Origin: Candidatus Binatia bacterium
GTDB taxonomy: Bacteria; Desulfobacterota_B; Binatia; UBA9968
Length of the DNA stretch: 6,403 nt
Reading direction: 5' to 3'
Assembly (NCBI GenBank): GCA_025922795.1
Contig: JAICHC010000174.1
Location: 1-6,403, forward strand
Shown here one piece after another: positions 5,906 through 6,403 of the stretch. The number at the start of each line of letters is the position of its first letter. The first letter of the stretch is position 1. The notes under the pieces were generated by a model. It saw only the letters and a list, made by a program, of their open reading frames with translations, was not told the DNA's origin and ran no database searches. The translations under genes were made by a program, and so were the position numbers.

Positions 5906-6403
5906 ATCCTTCCGAATTGAGTTCTCATGATTTTGCCTGGGCGAGAGAACGTATGGTCCAGGAACAGGTCATCGCGCGGGGTATCGACGACGTCCGCGTT
6001 ATCGCGGCTCTGCGCAAGATCCCCAGACATTTGTTCGTTGACCGCGGAATCGTCAACCGCGCGTATCATGACAGCGCCCTGCCGATTGGCGAAAAGCAGA
6101 CGCTCTCGCAACCGTACATGGCTGCACGCATGACGGCGGCGCTCTGTCTCAGCGGCGGGGAAAAGGTGTTGGAAGTCGGAACCGGCTCGGGTTATCAAAC
6201 CGCACTGCTCGCCGAGCTCTGTTTCAATGTCTTCTCCGTAGAAAAATTGCGCGCGTTGTCGCACAACGCGAGGAAATTGCTCGATTCTCTCGAATATCAC
6301 AATATCGCGCTTCACGTTGGTGATGGCACGATCGGCTGGTCCGAGCACGCACCCTACGATGCGATTTTGGTCACCGCGGCGGCGCCCGCGGCGCCCAAGC
6401 CGC
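5902..6403 (+). CDS. pcm: Protein-L-isoaspartate O-methyltransferase (N-terminal part, cut by window end)
   Basis: Pcm transfers a methyl group from S-adenosylmethionine to isoaspartyl residues in aged proteins, starting their repair to aspartate in the cytoplasm. The window holds 167 residues of a family usually 205-220 long. Visible motifs are RERMVQEQVIARGI (15-28), IPRHLFVD (40-47), the family signature AYHDSALPIG and QTLSQPYMAARMT (54-63, 66-78), SAM motif I LEVGTGSGYQT (90-100), the acidic VE (113-114), GDGTIGW (140-146) and APYDAILVTAAAP (150-162). GTG 5902 is chosen because relatives carry about 10-20 residues before 'RERMV'. TTG 5917 and ATG 5953 are alternatives, the latter with GAGAG close upstream but starting within the conserved helix. 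The frame closes upstream at TGA 5866. No surE precedes it, although surE-pcm is a frequent pairing. Confidence 0.95.
   Translation, partial: MNPSELSSHDFAWARERMVQEQVIARGIDDVRVIAALRKIPRHLFVDRGIVNRAYHDSALPIGEKQTLSQPYMAARMTAALCLSGGEKVLEVGTGSGYQTALLAELCFNVFSVEKLRALSHNARKLLDSLEYHNIALHVGDGTIGWSEHAPYDAILVTAAAPAAPKP

Noticed and set aside
5764..6348. 194-codon minus-strand open frame
   Set aside because: It is antisense to pcm, whose methyltransferase motifs are clear.

Overview
The window is a run of plus-strand genes from a moderately GC-rich bacterium. Most of it (1-4855) is the distal part of a de novo purine biosynthesis operon: the end of purB, then complete purS, purQ, purL and purF. The second part (4856-6403) holds a long non-coding stretch, one small predicted membrane protein, another intergenic stretch, and the start of pcm (protein-L-isoaspartate O-methyltransferase).

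The operon uses the three-subunit form of FGAM synthase. PurQ is the glutaminase, the short PurL (743 residues) is the synthase, and PurS is the small bridging subunit. This replaces the single ~1300-residue PurL of enterobacteria. PurF is the Bacillus-type enzyme: it has a short propeptide before the nucleophilic cysteine and four cysteines in the positions that bind a [4Fe-4S] cluster. This gene order and these enzyme types fit a deltaproteobacterium-like or other uncultivated, non-enterobacterial lineage. That is an inference from gene content and style only; no rRNA gene is present to place the organism.

Layout: purB end (1-104), 26-nt gap, purS (131-379), 64-nt gap, purQ (444-1154), 8-nt overlap, purL (1147-3378), 46-nt gap, purF (3425-4855), 477 nt without a convincing gene, small two-helix membrane protein (5333-5638), 263 nt intergenic, pcm (from 5902, cut by the window end). 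PurF makes phosphoribosylamine from PRPP and glutamine (step 1), PurSQL makes FGAM from FGAR (step 4), and PurB acts at the SAICAR-to-AICAR and adenylosuccinate-to-AMP steps. The operon promoter lies outside the window.

No mobile element, CRISPR array, tRNA or rRNA is visible, and I do not see a clear new multi-gene system. The observations most worth checking are: (1) two mini-ORFs that exactly bridge the purS-purQ and purL-purF gaps, where the downstream genes lack good ribosome binding sites; (2) a shared ~25-nt motif 45-50 nt after the stop codons of both purF and the small membrane-protein gene; (3) a hairpin-rich stretch in the 477-nt gap; and (4) the unrecognised small membrane protein itself.
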